Source: CAYOLL01 sp964404765 [NCBI: uncultured Gemmatimonadota bacterium] (GTDB lineage: Bacteria > 4572-55). From it: 26,158 bases of DNA. The position numbers and the translations under genes are program-made. The notes below the pieces were generated by a model. It saw only the letters and a program-made list of their open reading frames with translations. It was not told the origin of the DNA and ran no database searches. The DNA lies in NCBI GenBank assembly GCA_964404765.1, contig CAYOLL010000080.1, positions 1 through 26,158 on the forward strand. The letters run 5' to 3'. Position 1 is the stretch's first letter, and each line of letters starts with the position of its first letter. This document shows, piece by piece, positions 15,153 to 21,470 of the stretch.

Positions 15153-16475
15153 GAGGGTCAGCCGCCGTGTTTCGATTCGCTCGCCGGCTCTTAGCCGGTA
15201 GAAATACAGACCGCTGCCGACCTGCTGCCCGGTTTGATTGTGGCCATCCCAGATGATCGTGTACTCCCCGGCAGCTTGAAACTCCGCCTGCACGAGGGTC
15301 TGCACCAACTGACCGGCGACATTGAAAATATCCAGCGAGACCGGGGTCGCTTGCGCCAACCTATAGGCAATGGTGGTCCGATTCAAAACCGGATTGGGAT
15401 AGTTAGATGCCAGCCATAATCGCTGTCCGGCGGACGCCGGCGGCTCGACCGCCAGCGGGTCCAATTCCAATCTGTAAATCCCGCGTCTTGTGCCATCATA
15501 TAACCGCGTGGCCGACGCGTTGAGGGCTAAAGTGTAACCGCCAAGTTCCGTCAGTCCGAGCGCCGTCCAACTCAGGCCGCCATCGGGGCTGTGAAAAACG
15601 CCTAAACTGGTCGCATAAATATGATCGGAATCGCGCGGATGCAGGACAATAGCCCGGGTCGGGGCCTGGCCGAGCGTAAACCCCTGCCAGATAACTCCGC
15701 CATCGGCGCTTTGAAGAAGCGAATCCAGCTTATGGACGCCGGCATAGAGAACATCTGAATTTTCCGGGCTGATGGTCAGACAATAAAAACCATCCACGCC
15801 ACGGATCGGCAGTTGCTGCCAATTTTCACCGCCGTCTGTGGATTTGAACATCAACCCGCCTCCGAACCCACCCACGTAGACAGTGCGGGTGTCCGTTGGC
15901 GCGACGGCAATGGCGCCCACATTCCAGTCGGTAATCTGCGCGCCAATGTTGTCCCAAGAGATGCCGCCATTCACGCTCCGATACAGTGTGCCGCCAAAAG
16001 CCCCACCGGTGCCGGCATAGAGCGTGTCCGGGTGGCGCGGATCCATGGTCAATACCTGCACATCGGTTTCCCAATCGACCGTAATGCCATTGCCGGCCCA
16101 AAACCAGGTCATGCCGCCATCAATGGTTTTAATTGCGCCGGGCATGGAGGCATTGGCCCCGCCCAACGCGGCGTAAAGGATGTTTGCATCGGTTGGATGG
16201 ATTACAAGCTCGCTGACAGAAATTCCGCCCGTAAGCAGGGTATCCCATGTTGCGCCGCCATCAACGCTTTTAAAGATCCCGCCAATACCGTCCGGATCCA
16301 TAAACGTATTGAAGGCTCCGGCGTAAACAATAGCGTCGTTATAGGGATCCGTGACAATCGTCTCAATAGACTCATGTTCCAGACCCAGCAATTCCCACGT
16401 CGCGGCGTGGCCGCTCCGAAATGATCCTAGACTTAATAGCAAAGTCAATAGCAAACAAAATTTTTGGTAAAACAT
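15144..16475 (-). CDS. Secreted Asp-box (BNR/YCF48-like) beta-propeller with sorting domain
   Basis: The start at 16475 (443 aa) is set by GAGGAG 5 nt upstream and by the signal peptide that begins there (MFYQKFCLLLTLLLSLGSFRSGHA). A longer frame from 16634 starts at a TTG with no ribosome site. Six Asp-box motifs (S-x-D-G-G-x-x-W) are regularly spaced: SVDGGATW, TIDGGMTW, SVNGGISW, STDGGENW, SADGGVIW and SPDGGLSW. This implies a six-bladed propeller of the sialidase/sortilin/YCF48 type. No sialidase active-site arginine set is evident, so enzyme activity is not claimed. The C-terminal 80 residues form the same sorting module as in the S8 peptidase (NYPNPVLNRTTIAY ... GSGLYFYRLRAGERIETRRLTLMR). 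It lies downstream of a predicted sigma-54 promoter and a long leader. Confidence 0.85.
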   Translation of the reverse strand: MFYQKFCLLLTLLLSLGSFRSGHAATWELLGLEHESIETIVTDPYNDAIVYAGAFNTFMDPDGIGGIFKSVDGGATWDTLLTGGISVSELVIHPTDANILYAALGGANASMPGAIKTIDGGMTWFWAGNGITVDWETDVQVLTMDPRHPDTLYAGTGGAFGGTLYRSVNGGISWDNIGAQITDWNVGAIAVAPTDTRTVYVGGFGGGLMFKSTDGGENWQQLPIRGVDGFYCLTISPENSDVLYAGVHKLDSLLQSADGGVIWQGFTLGQAPTRAIVLHPRDSDHIYATSLGVFHSPDGGLSWTALGLTELGGYTLALNASATRLYDGTRRGIYRLELDPLAVEPPASAGQRLWLASNYPNPVLNRTTIAYRLAQATPVSLDIFNVAGQLVQTLVQAEFQAAGEYTIIWDGHNQTGQQVGSGLYFYRLRAGERIETRRLTLMR

Positions 16476-16708
16476 ATCGCTCCTCTTCTTATTCAAAAGA
16501 TTGACAGACAGTGAAATAATCATTAGCATTCGCCTGCCGGTCGTGAGTCCGGTCGGGCCTGTTCCCGGGTCGTGTGCTCCAACACTTTCGCCACTTTCGC
16601 CCGGTGAGCGGCCCGTTTTTTTATTCGTTACCAAAATGTTCGATTTTGCATTTGCATTCCTCCTCTTGCTGGGTCACGGTTGTTGGTTGATTCAGGCCGT
16701 TTGGCTGC
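16476..16708 (-). promoter_or_regulatory. Long 5' leader with a mini-ORF and nested stems
   Basis: If transcription starts about 12 nt after the -12 element (near 16708), the propeller mRNA has a leader of about 230 nt. It holds a strong AGGAGGA (16658-16664) followed by a tiny ORF (16628-16657, MQMQNRTFW; Met3 is better spaced). Nested stems follow: CGGGCC/GGCCCG (16554-16559 with 16610-16615), CCGGG/CCCGG (16565-16569 with 16600-16604) and GTGT/ACAC (16572-16575 with 16582-16585). On the plus strand this hairpin is followed by T7 (16616-16622), so it could also stop antisense transcription. I could not match it to a riboswitch class. Confidence 0.4.
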
Positions 16709-16718
16709 CGTCTCTATA

Positions 16719-16735
16719 TACAAGAATCGTGCCAA
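16719..16735 (-). promoter_or_regulatory. Sigma-54 (-24/-12) promoter
   Basis: The minus strand reads TTGGCACGATTCTTGTA. The family consensus is TTGGCACG-N4-TTGCA, so only one of the conserved positions differs (C to T in the -12 element) and the GG-to-G(C/T) spacing is correct. It points into the propeller gene and lies just after the terminator of the adjacent sigma-54 activator gene. The expected start is near 16708. Confidence 0.75.
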
Positions 16736-16740
16736 AAATA

Positions 16741-16766
16741 AAAAAAGCCACCTAAGTGGCTTTTTT
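16741..16766 (-). terminator. Intrinsic terminator of the sigma-54 activator gene
   Basis: A perfect GCCAC-CTAA-GTGGC hairpin (16747-16760) is flanked by A6 and T6, so it can act on both strands. On the minus strand it lies about 90 nt past the activator stop and is followed by GCTTTTTT. It separates that gene from the sigma-54 promoter at 16719-16735. Confidence 0.85.
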
Positions 16767-16813
16767 GCAAGCGGTTAAATAACGAAACCTGTTTTTCAAT
16801 CTTCGTCAAAACA

Positions 16814-16870
16814 GTTCAAAATTTTGAACTAAGTTCAAATAATTGAACCAATTTGTTCAAACTTTTGAAC
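16814..16870. promoter_or_regulatory. Three 16-bp palindromes, probable activator binding sites
   Basis: GTTCAAAATTTTGAAC (16814-16829) is a perfect palindrome. GTTCAAATAATTGAAC (16833-16848) and GTTCAAACTTTTGAAC (16855-16870) share the arms GTTCAAA/TTGAAC. The starts are 19 and 22 bp apart. The nearest lies about 80 bp upstream of the -24 element at 16719-16735, the usual range for activator sites of sigma-54 promoters. The last one overlaps the stop codon of the activator gene itself. Confidence 0.65.
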
Positions 16871-17888
16871 TTTCCGACGATCCTTCCTGTTTCTTGAGTT
16901 TCATATGCAGTGTGGTCTTTTTCAAGCCCAACAGCCGGGCGGCCGCCGCCTGATTACCGCCCGTCCGCTCCAACGCCTGTTGAATACAGCGCATTTCACA
17001 TTCGGCCATAACCTCACGCAGCGGGCGGATCGGCGCGTCTTTGGCCGGGAGCGCCTCGTCGGCGCGGTTTGGGTCGGCCTGTTCCAGGCGCAGCGCCGCT
17101 TGTTTGCCCAGTTCAAACACATTGGGCGGGATGTCGGTCGAGGTCAGCGGCCGGTCCAGCTTCAGCGTGGAGAGCTGCCAGATTTTGTTGCGCAATTGGC
17201 GCACATTGCCCGGCCAATCCTGGGCCTGCAAATAGGTCATCAATTCCGGCGAAAACTGCGGCGGGTCCTCATCCAGCAGGTTCAAAAAATAGCGGATCAG
17301 CAGCGGAATATCTTCCTTGCGTTCGCGCAGCGGCCGGATGTAGATGCCGTCCACATTCAGCCGGTGCAGCAGGTCGTGGCGGAACTCACCCTCCGCCACT
17401 TCGTCCTGCAAGTTTTTATGCGTGGCGGCGATAATCCGCACATCGACCGTAATTTCGTCATGCCCGCCCAATCGGCGCAGCTTGCCGGTCTCCAGCGTCC
17501 GCAGCAGCTTGGCCTGGATTAACAGGGGCATATCGCCGATCTCGTCCAGAAAGAGGCTGCCTTCATGGGCGTTTTCAATGGCCCCGGCTTTGTCGCGGTT
17601 GGCTCCGGTAAAGGCGTCTTTGGTATGGCCGAACAATTCGGCGTCAACCAATGTGGCGCTAAAGCCGGCGCAGTTGACCGCCACAAACGGCCCGTTCCGG
17701 CGCGACCCGGCGATATGAACGGCCTGGGCCACCACGTCTTTGCCGGTGCCGCTTTCGCCATGAATGATCACGGCATGGTCATGCTCGGCCACGCGGTCAA
17801 TCTCGGCGTTTAATCTGGCAATGACGGGGCTGTAGCCGACAATGCGCGGATGGCGTTCCGCTTCGGGCGGGATGAAAAAGTAGGGCAT
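16857..17888 (-). CDS. Sigma-54-dependent transcriptional activator without sensor domain
   Basis: The start at 17888 (343 aa) is supported by GAGGT 5 nt upstream; a TTG-initiated longer frame is rejected. The first 15 residues lead straight into the AAA+ sigma-54 interaction domain (RIVGYSPVIARLN...). Walker A is GESGTGKD (44-51) and Walker B is LFLDEIGDM (D115, E116). The L1 loop reads DAFTGA at 91-96 instead of the usual GAFTGA. RLNVDGIYIRPLRERKEDIP and WPGNVRQLRN are family hallmarks. A Fis-type helix-turn-helix closes the protein (GGNQAAAARLLGLKKTTLHMKLKK). There is no receiver, GAF or PAS domain, as in PspF-type activators, so control must come from a partner protein or from expression level. 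The adjacent palindromes and sigma-54 promoter suggest it switches on the propeller gene. Confidence 0.93.
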   Translation of the reverse strand: MPYFFIPPEAERHPRIVGYSPVIARLNAEIDRVAEHDHAVIIHGESGTGKDVVAQAVHIAGSRRNGPFVAVNCAGFSATLVDAELFGHTKDAFTGANRDKAGAIENAHEGSLFLDEIGDMPLLIQAKLLRTLETGKLRRLGGHDEITVDVRIIAATHKNLQDEVAEGEFRHDLLHRLNVDGIYIRPLRERKEDIPLLIRYFLNLLDEDPPQFSPELMTYLQAQDWPGNVRQLRNKIWQLSTLKLDRPLTSTDIPPNVFELGKQAALRLEQADPNRADEALPAKDAPIRPLREVMAECEMRCIQQALERTGGNQAAAARLLGLKKTTLHMKLKKQEGSSESSKV

Positions 17889-18008
17889 GGCTACCTCGGT
17901 AGATTGCAGGTCGCGGTGGCCGCGTCCGCTGCCAATCAGGTTCAGGAAAAGGGTGACGGCTTTACTCCGTTCCAAGCGACAAATTTGGCATGTTGGGTTT
18001 GTCTTTCA

Positions 18009-18019
18009 ACCCTTAGGGT
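18009..18019. repeat. ACCCTTAGGGT palindrome upstream of the sigma-54 activator
   Basis: This 11-bp palindrome lies in the 168-nt gap between glycerol kinase and the activator gene. It is followed by CTATTTCGGCCAAA. Similar blocks (ACCCNNAGGGT, a short spacer, then CGGC/CGCC and A-rich DNA) occur at 21190-21200 and 21255-21265. It may be an operator shared by several genes or a dispersed palindromic repeat. Confidence 0.45.
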
Positions 18020-18056
18020 CTATTTCGGCCAAATTTCACACTTGGAAGGCCGCGGA

Positions 18057-19505
18057 TCAGCGGGTCATAGCCTGACGCAGGGCGTGATGCCAGCCGGCCA
18101 GCAATTCCTGCCGCCGAGCGTTGGGCATGGCCGGGTCAAAGCGCCGCTCGATGGCTTTGAGATTCAGCATATCGCCGCCGCGCCAAACGCCGGCCTGCAA
18201 TCCGGCCAGATAAGCCGCGCCGATTGAAGTGGATTCGATACAGGCCGGACGCAGCACGGGCTTATTCAAAATATCGGCCTGGAATTGCAGCAAAAAGTTG
18301 TTGGCCGTCGCCCCGCCATCAACGGCCAGCGCCGGAATGACAATGCCCGTTTCCCGCTCCATGGCGGCCAATACATCATAGGTTTGAAAGGCCATGGCTT
18401 CCAACGCCGCTCGGATTAGGTGATTCCGGTTCGCGCCGCGCGTCAGGCCGGTGATCAGTCCGCGGGCTTGCGCATCCCAATAAGGCGCGCCCAGACCCAC
18501 AAAGGCCGGAACTAAGTAGACGCCACCGTTATCGGGCACAGCCAGAGCCGCAGCCTCGCTCTCGCCGGCATGACGGAGCAGGCCCAACTCATCGCGCAAC
18601 CATTGAATGGCCGCCCCGGCGATAAACACCGATCCTTCCAGGGCGTAACACGGCCGACCGTTTTCGTCAATCGCCAATGTTGTAATCAAGCCGTTGGTCG
18701 AGGCGATGGCCTGCTGCCCCGTATTGAGGACGGCAAAGCAGCCGGTGCCGTAGGTGTTTTTGATTTGGCCGGGCGCAAAACAAGTCTGGCCAAACAAAGC
18801 CGCCTGTTGATCGCCGGCCACGCCCAGAATCGGCACACCGGCCAAACCCGGCAGACTTTCCACCACGCCATAATCCGCCGCCGAGTTTTTTACTTCCGGC
18901 AAAATGTCAATAGGGATTTCGAGCAGATTGCAGAGTTCGGCGTCCCATTTTTTGGTGTGGATATTAAACAGCAGTGTGCGCGAGGCGTTGGTGTAATCGG
19001 TGGCGTGGGTTCGACCGCCGGTCAGCTTCCAGATCAGCCAGGTATCCACCGTTCCGAACAGCAGCCGCTCCGGTCGGGTAGTTCCGGCCCGATCCAATAG
19101 CCACTTGATTTTTGTGCCGCTAAAATAAGGGTCCAGCGGCAGGCCGGTTTTTTGCTTGAACAACGCCTCGTTTGGCCGCAGTCGATCGCAGATAGCCGCG
19201 GTGCGGCGGCATTGCCAGACAATGGCGTTGTAAATCGGCTGCCCGGTGGCCGCGTCCCACAAAATTGTCGTCTCGCGCTGATTGGTGAGGCCGACCGCTG
19301 TGATCGGGCCGGGGCGGGCGGCCAAAAGCTCGCTGACGGTTTCTAAGACCGTTTGCCAGATTTCCAACGGATCGTGCTCCACCCAGCCGGGCTGCGGATA
19401 GATTTGCTTGAATTCGCGGTAGGCGCGGGCAACCGGCTGTCCGCCCGCATCGCACAGGATGGCCGTTGTCCCGGTTGTGCCCTGATCAATGGCCAGAATA
19501 TACAT
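18057..19505 (-). CDS. glpK: Glycerol kinase
   Basis: GlpK phosphorylates glycerol to sn-glycerol 3-phosphate with ATP, in the cytosol, feeding glycolysis and phospholipid synthesis. The 482 residues are close to the usual 500. The FGGY-kinase signatures are clear: LAIDQGTTGTTAILCD at the start, GWVEHDPLEIW, TNQRETTILWDAATGQPIYNAIVWQCRRT, IKWLLDR, YTNASRTLLFNI and GVAGDQQAALFGQ. ALEGSVFIAGAAIQWLRDELG and LVPAFVGLGAPYWDAQARGLITGLTRG are also present. DGGATANNFLLQFQADIL is the C-terminal FGGY signature. The ATG at 19505 has AAAAGGA 9 nt upstream. No glycerol facilitator or glycerol-3-phosphate dehydrogenase is adjacent, and the terminator upstream implies its own promoter in the roughly 45 nt between, which I could not pin down. 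Confidence 0.96.
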   Translation of the reverse strand: MYILAIDQGTTGTTAILCDAGGQPVARAYREFKQIYPQPGWVEHDPLEIWQTVLETVSELLAARPGPITAVGLTNQRETTILWDAATGQPIYNAIVWQCRRTAAICDRLRPNEALFKQKTGLPLDPYFSGTKIKWLLDRAGTTRPERLLFGTVDTWLIWKLTGGRTHATDYTNASRTLLFNIHTKKWDAELCNLLEIPIDILPEVKNSAADYGVVESLPGLAGVPILGVAGDQQAALFGQTCFAPGQIKNTYGTGCFAVLNTGQQAIASTNGLITTLAIDENGRPCYALEGSVFIAGAAIQWLRDELGLLRHAGESEAAALAVPDNGGVYLVPAFVGLGAPYWDAQARGLITGLTRGANRNHLIRAALEAMAFQTYDVLAAMERETGIVIPALAVDGGATANNFLLQFQADILNKPVLRPACIESTSIGAAYLAGLQAGVWRGGDMLNLKAIERRFDPAMPNARRQELLAGWHHALRQAMTR

Positions 19506-19550
19506 GCTTGTGTCCTTTTAGTGCGGTGATCGCAGAGAACATAGCGTAAT

Positions 19551-19573
19551 AAAAAAGCCGTCTTTTTTACGGC
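19551..19573 (-). terminator. Intrinsic terminator after the PIN toxin gene
   Basis: On the minus strand GCCGT-AAAAAAG-ACGGC is followed directly by TTTTTT. It lies about 30 nt past the toxin stop and 46 nt before the glpK start codon. Confidence 0.85.
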
Positions 19574-19604
19574 CGGCCGGGCTTTTCAACTATACGAGTC
19601 ACTC

Positions 19605-20018
19605 TCAAATACCGGCGGCGATACCCAGTTTTTTCAAAGCCGTTTGCATTTTCTCATCAAATGTCAACACAGTCATTCCCGGATGCAATTGCGCATAATC
19701 GGCCAAAACCGCATCGCTAAAATCCTGAACCGACGACGGCCACAATGACAAAACGCCGTTTAAATCGGATTCGGAAACAATGCGCGTCCCTTCGGCATGC
19801 TGCAGCGTATTCAAAATGCTGTGAATATCCTTGAGTGGCACACCATAGACTTTTTGCAACACGTACACCGCCTCGGTCAGCACATTGAAGTGGATAACCA
19901 GCTCGCATTCTCTTCGCGCTGCCTTTTCGAAATAGGGTAAAATTTGCGCTTGTTGATTCGGATTGCGGTCGGTCAGATAGGAAATGACGGCATTCGTATC
20001 CACAAGATAAGTCTTCAT
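19605..20018 (-). CDS. PIN-domain ribonuclease toxin (VapC-like)
   Basis: This 137-aa protein has the PIN-domain acidic set: D7 (YLVDTNAVISYL), E49 (LTEAVYVL), D102 (FSDAVLADYA) and D121 (LTFDEKM). These coordinate Mg2+/Mn2+ in the RNase active site of VapC-type toxins. All four are present, so the enzyme is probably functional. The start codon overlaps the stop of the antitoxin gene (ATGA at 20015-20018), the standard translational coupling of a type II toxin-antitoxin operon. Expression should follow the promoter at 20275-20303 and be repressed by the antitoxin or the complex. The cellular RNA target cannot be told from sequence. Confidence 0.88.
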   Translation of the reverse strand: MKTYLVDTNAVISYLTDRNPNQQAQILPYFEKAARRECELVIHFNVLTEAVYVLQKVYGVPLKDIHSILNTLQHAEGTRIVSESDLNGVLSLWPSSVQDFSDAVLADYAQLHPGMTVLTFDEKMQTALKKLGIAAGI

Positions 20019-20248
20019 TGGGCATCCCTTGCTCGAATCAGGCGTGCTTGCTCAATATCTTCAGCGACGTCACCGGCGCCGACGTGGACGCAGCCTTTCA
20101 GCAATAATACGTTGGTTTTAACCGGGTGCAGCACAATTTGCCCGTTTTCGATGCGCCAAATCAGCGGGTCGTGCGCCGATAATTTGAACTGCCGCCGAAT
20201 CGTCTTAGGAATGGTGACTTGATAGTTTTTTGAGATAACCGATCGCAT
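20015..20248 (-). CDS. AbrB/SpoVT-fold antitoxin of the PIN pair
   Basis: This 77-aa protein starts at 20248, right after a perfect AAGGAGGT. A longer open frame upstream has no support. The N-terminus MRSVISKNYQVTIPKTIRRQFKL is the swapped-hairpin AbrB DNA-binding signature (S/K..QVTIPK.IR..L). The C-terminal part (GDVAEDIEQARLIRARDAQ) is the likely toxin-binding tail. It should neutralise the downstream PIN toxin and autoregulate the operon by binding near the -10 region. Confidence 0.88.
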   Translation of the reverse strand: MRSVISKNYQVTIPKTIRRQFKLSAHDPLIWRIENGQIVLHPVKTNVLLLKGCVHVGAGDVAEDIEQARLIRARDAQ

Positions 20249-20274
20249 GAATACCTCCTTGTCGGATGAAGCAA

Positions 20275-20303
20275 AATATATGTCACATGAAAGTTGAAAG
20301 CAA
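20275..20303 (-). promoter_or_regulatory. Sigma-70-type promoter of the toxin-antitoxin operon
   Basis: On the minus strand the -35 is TTGCTT (20298-20303), the spacer is 17 nt and the -10 is TATATT (20275-20280). It ends about 27 nt before the antitoxin ATG. Upstream, 20304-20496 holds no gene I can support. Confidence 0.65.
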
Positions 20304-20496
20304 TTTATTTTGTGCGCGTTGCTCGCCGCAAAAGTCAGCCTTATCCTCCTGGTGATTGATGAGATCACAGACTTGATTCACATCAACTTTGATGGATAAT
20401 ATGGGCATAGGTGCTTGCCCGGCCTCGCGTATTTGCGTCTCAAATGACAAGCCGCTGCCCGCTTTGTTTGGCAATCTGGTTGCGAGTTCCGTCAAC

Positions 20497-20535
20497 AAAA
20501 AACGCCGACTTGCAAGATAGCAAAATCGGCGGTTT
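20497..20535 (-). terminator. Probable terminator downstream of the STAS gene
   Basis: On the minus strand AAACCGCCGA pairs with TCGGCG around a 17-nt loop and is followed by TTTTTTG. It lies about 150 nt past the STAS gene stop. The DNA between (20536-20686) shows no coding signal. Confidence 0.55.
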
Positions 20536-20686
20536 GGGGAAAGAACAAATCACGCGGTTGCAAATGCTAAAAATCCGCTAAGCCATAGGAAAAAAATCGG
20601 TAAGAGGCGCACCATTAGCCAACTCAGCCATAAGACAGAGTAGAAATTTTTTTGCAGAGGAATTAAGATAGGCAGGTGGCGCACAA

Positions 20687-21097
20687 TCAGGGGACTATCG
20701 TCCGGTTAAGGGCCTCTTCGAAGCTGTCCCAGACGACGATGGGCTTGGAAACGATGAAGAAGCCCAATGTTTCCAAAATATCCGCCACTTCGCTTTGTTT
20801 GCCAAAGACCAGGATTAATTTGAAAGGACTCTTTTTAAATTGATTATAAAAGCGGATTAAAATAGCGGCGCCAATGGAGTTAACGTATTTAAGCCCGCGC
20901 AGGTCGAGGATAACCCGATCAAGCGGCTCCGGCGGAGCAAAGACGTTTTTTTGATAAGTCACCTGATTCGTATCAAATAAGGTGTTACTTAACGGCGTAG
21001 AGATGTTGCCGGTCAAGGTAATTGAAATTTTCTTGCCTTCATATTCACGAAAGCAGACTTCTACTTCAGAGTTTTTAAGCTTTTCTAATTCTTTCAT
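20687..21097 (-). CDS. STAS-domain protein, anti-sigma-factor-antagonist-like
   Basis: This 136-aa protein has an N-terminal segment (1-25) followed by one STAS domain. The core reads RVILDLRGLKYVNSIGAAILIRFYNQF, with S74 (YVNSIGAA) at the position phosphorylated in SpoIIAA-type antagonists. LILVFGKQSEVADILETLGF is the expected second half. Such proteins act in partner-switching regulation with an anti-sigma kinase and phosphatase; none is encoded nearby. The insert after NISTPLSN (about residues 40-60) is longer than in minimal STAS proteins. The start has GGAGGT 10 nt upstream. It is divergent from the TonB-receptor gene, with 373 nt between. Confidence 0.82.
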   Translation of the reverse strand: MKELEKLKNSEVEVCFREYEGKKISITLTGNISTPLSNTLFDTNQVTYQKNVFAPPEPLDRVILDLRGLKYVNSIGAAILIRFYNQFKKSPFKLILVFGKQSEVADILETLGFFIVSKPIVVWDSFEEALNRTIVP

Positions 21098-21189
21098 TTG
21101 TTTCCAGACCTCCGATTCAGGTCATTTGAGTAAGCCGCTTATATCAAAGCGACATCTATACGCGTTAAGGGTTAAAAGTTGCATGTCAG

Positions 21190-21265
21190 ACCCTTAGGGT
21201 TTTTTCTTCGGCAATGCCGTAAACTTATGGATTTGTACCCTCTTTGGACAACAAACCCGAAGGGT
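21190..21265. repeat. Two ACCCNNAGGGT palindromes in the STAS/TonB-receptor divergent region
   Basis: ACCCTTAGGGT (21190-21200) and ACCCGAAGGGT (21255-21265) lie in the shared upstream region. The second is followed by CTTATCCGCCAAAA, closely matching the block at 18009-18035 (CTATTTCGGCCAAA). Further loose CCCTT or AAGGGTT pieces lie at about 21168 and 21282. A 7-bp AATTGTC triplet repeat is at 21332-21352. Confidence 0.5.
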
Positions 21266-21379
21266 CTTATCCGCCAAAAATAACCCTTCACGAGTATAAA
21301 ATGGCCGCAAAAGTATAGTTCATTTTGGACTAATTGTCAATTGTCAATTGTCAGAGTTATGGTTATGAGTGAAAATTTC

Positions 21380-21408
21380 TTGCGACACCCCTTATTTTTT
21401 GATAGACT
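21380..21408 (+). promoter_or_regulatory. Sigma-70-type promoter for the TonB-receptor gene
   Basis: The -35 is TTGCGA (21380-21385), the spacer is 17 nt and the -10 is TAGACT (21403-21408). Each box matches consensus at four positions. The predicted start lies about 55 nt before the ATG at 21471. Confidence 0.45.
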
Positions 21409-21470
21409 ATAGCCGGCGACGTCTTTGGCGTACCTGACCTGAAAATAACTGTTTTTAACAAAGGAGCTTT

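Noticed and set aside
15144-16475. Sialidase activity for the Asp-box protein
   Set aside because: Asp boxes mark the propeller fold, but the arginine triad and catalytic Tyr/Glu pattern of sialidases are not evident.
16476-16634. N-terminal extension of the propeller protein (TTG start at 16634)
   Set aside because: The extension has no ribosome site and would bury the signal peptide. GAGGAG sits directly before the ATG at 16475.
16550-16640. Known riboswitch (c-di-GMP, cobalamin or similar) in the leader
   Set aside because: I compared it from memory with the core motifs of these classes and found no match. It is described only as an unassigned structured leader.
17985-18010. Sigma-54 promoter on the plus strand (TTTGGCATGTTGGG...)
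   Set aside because: The -24-like GG is present, but no TTGC occurs at the required spacing, and it points into the 3' end of an opposite-strand gene.
20283-20498. 71-codon ORF upstream of the toxin-antitoxin operon
   Set aside because: It has no ribosome site and no recognised domain, and the toxin-antitoxin promoter (20275-20303) lies over its 3' end. An inner start (MPILSIKVDVNQVCDLI) looks faintly antitoxin-like but is not enough to call a gene.
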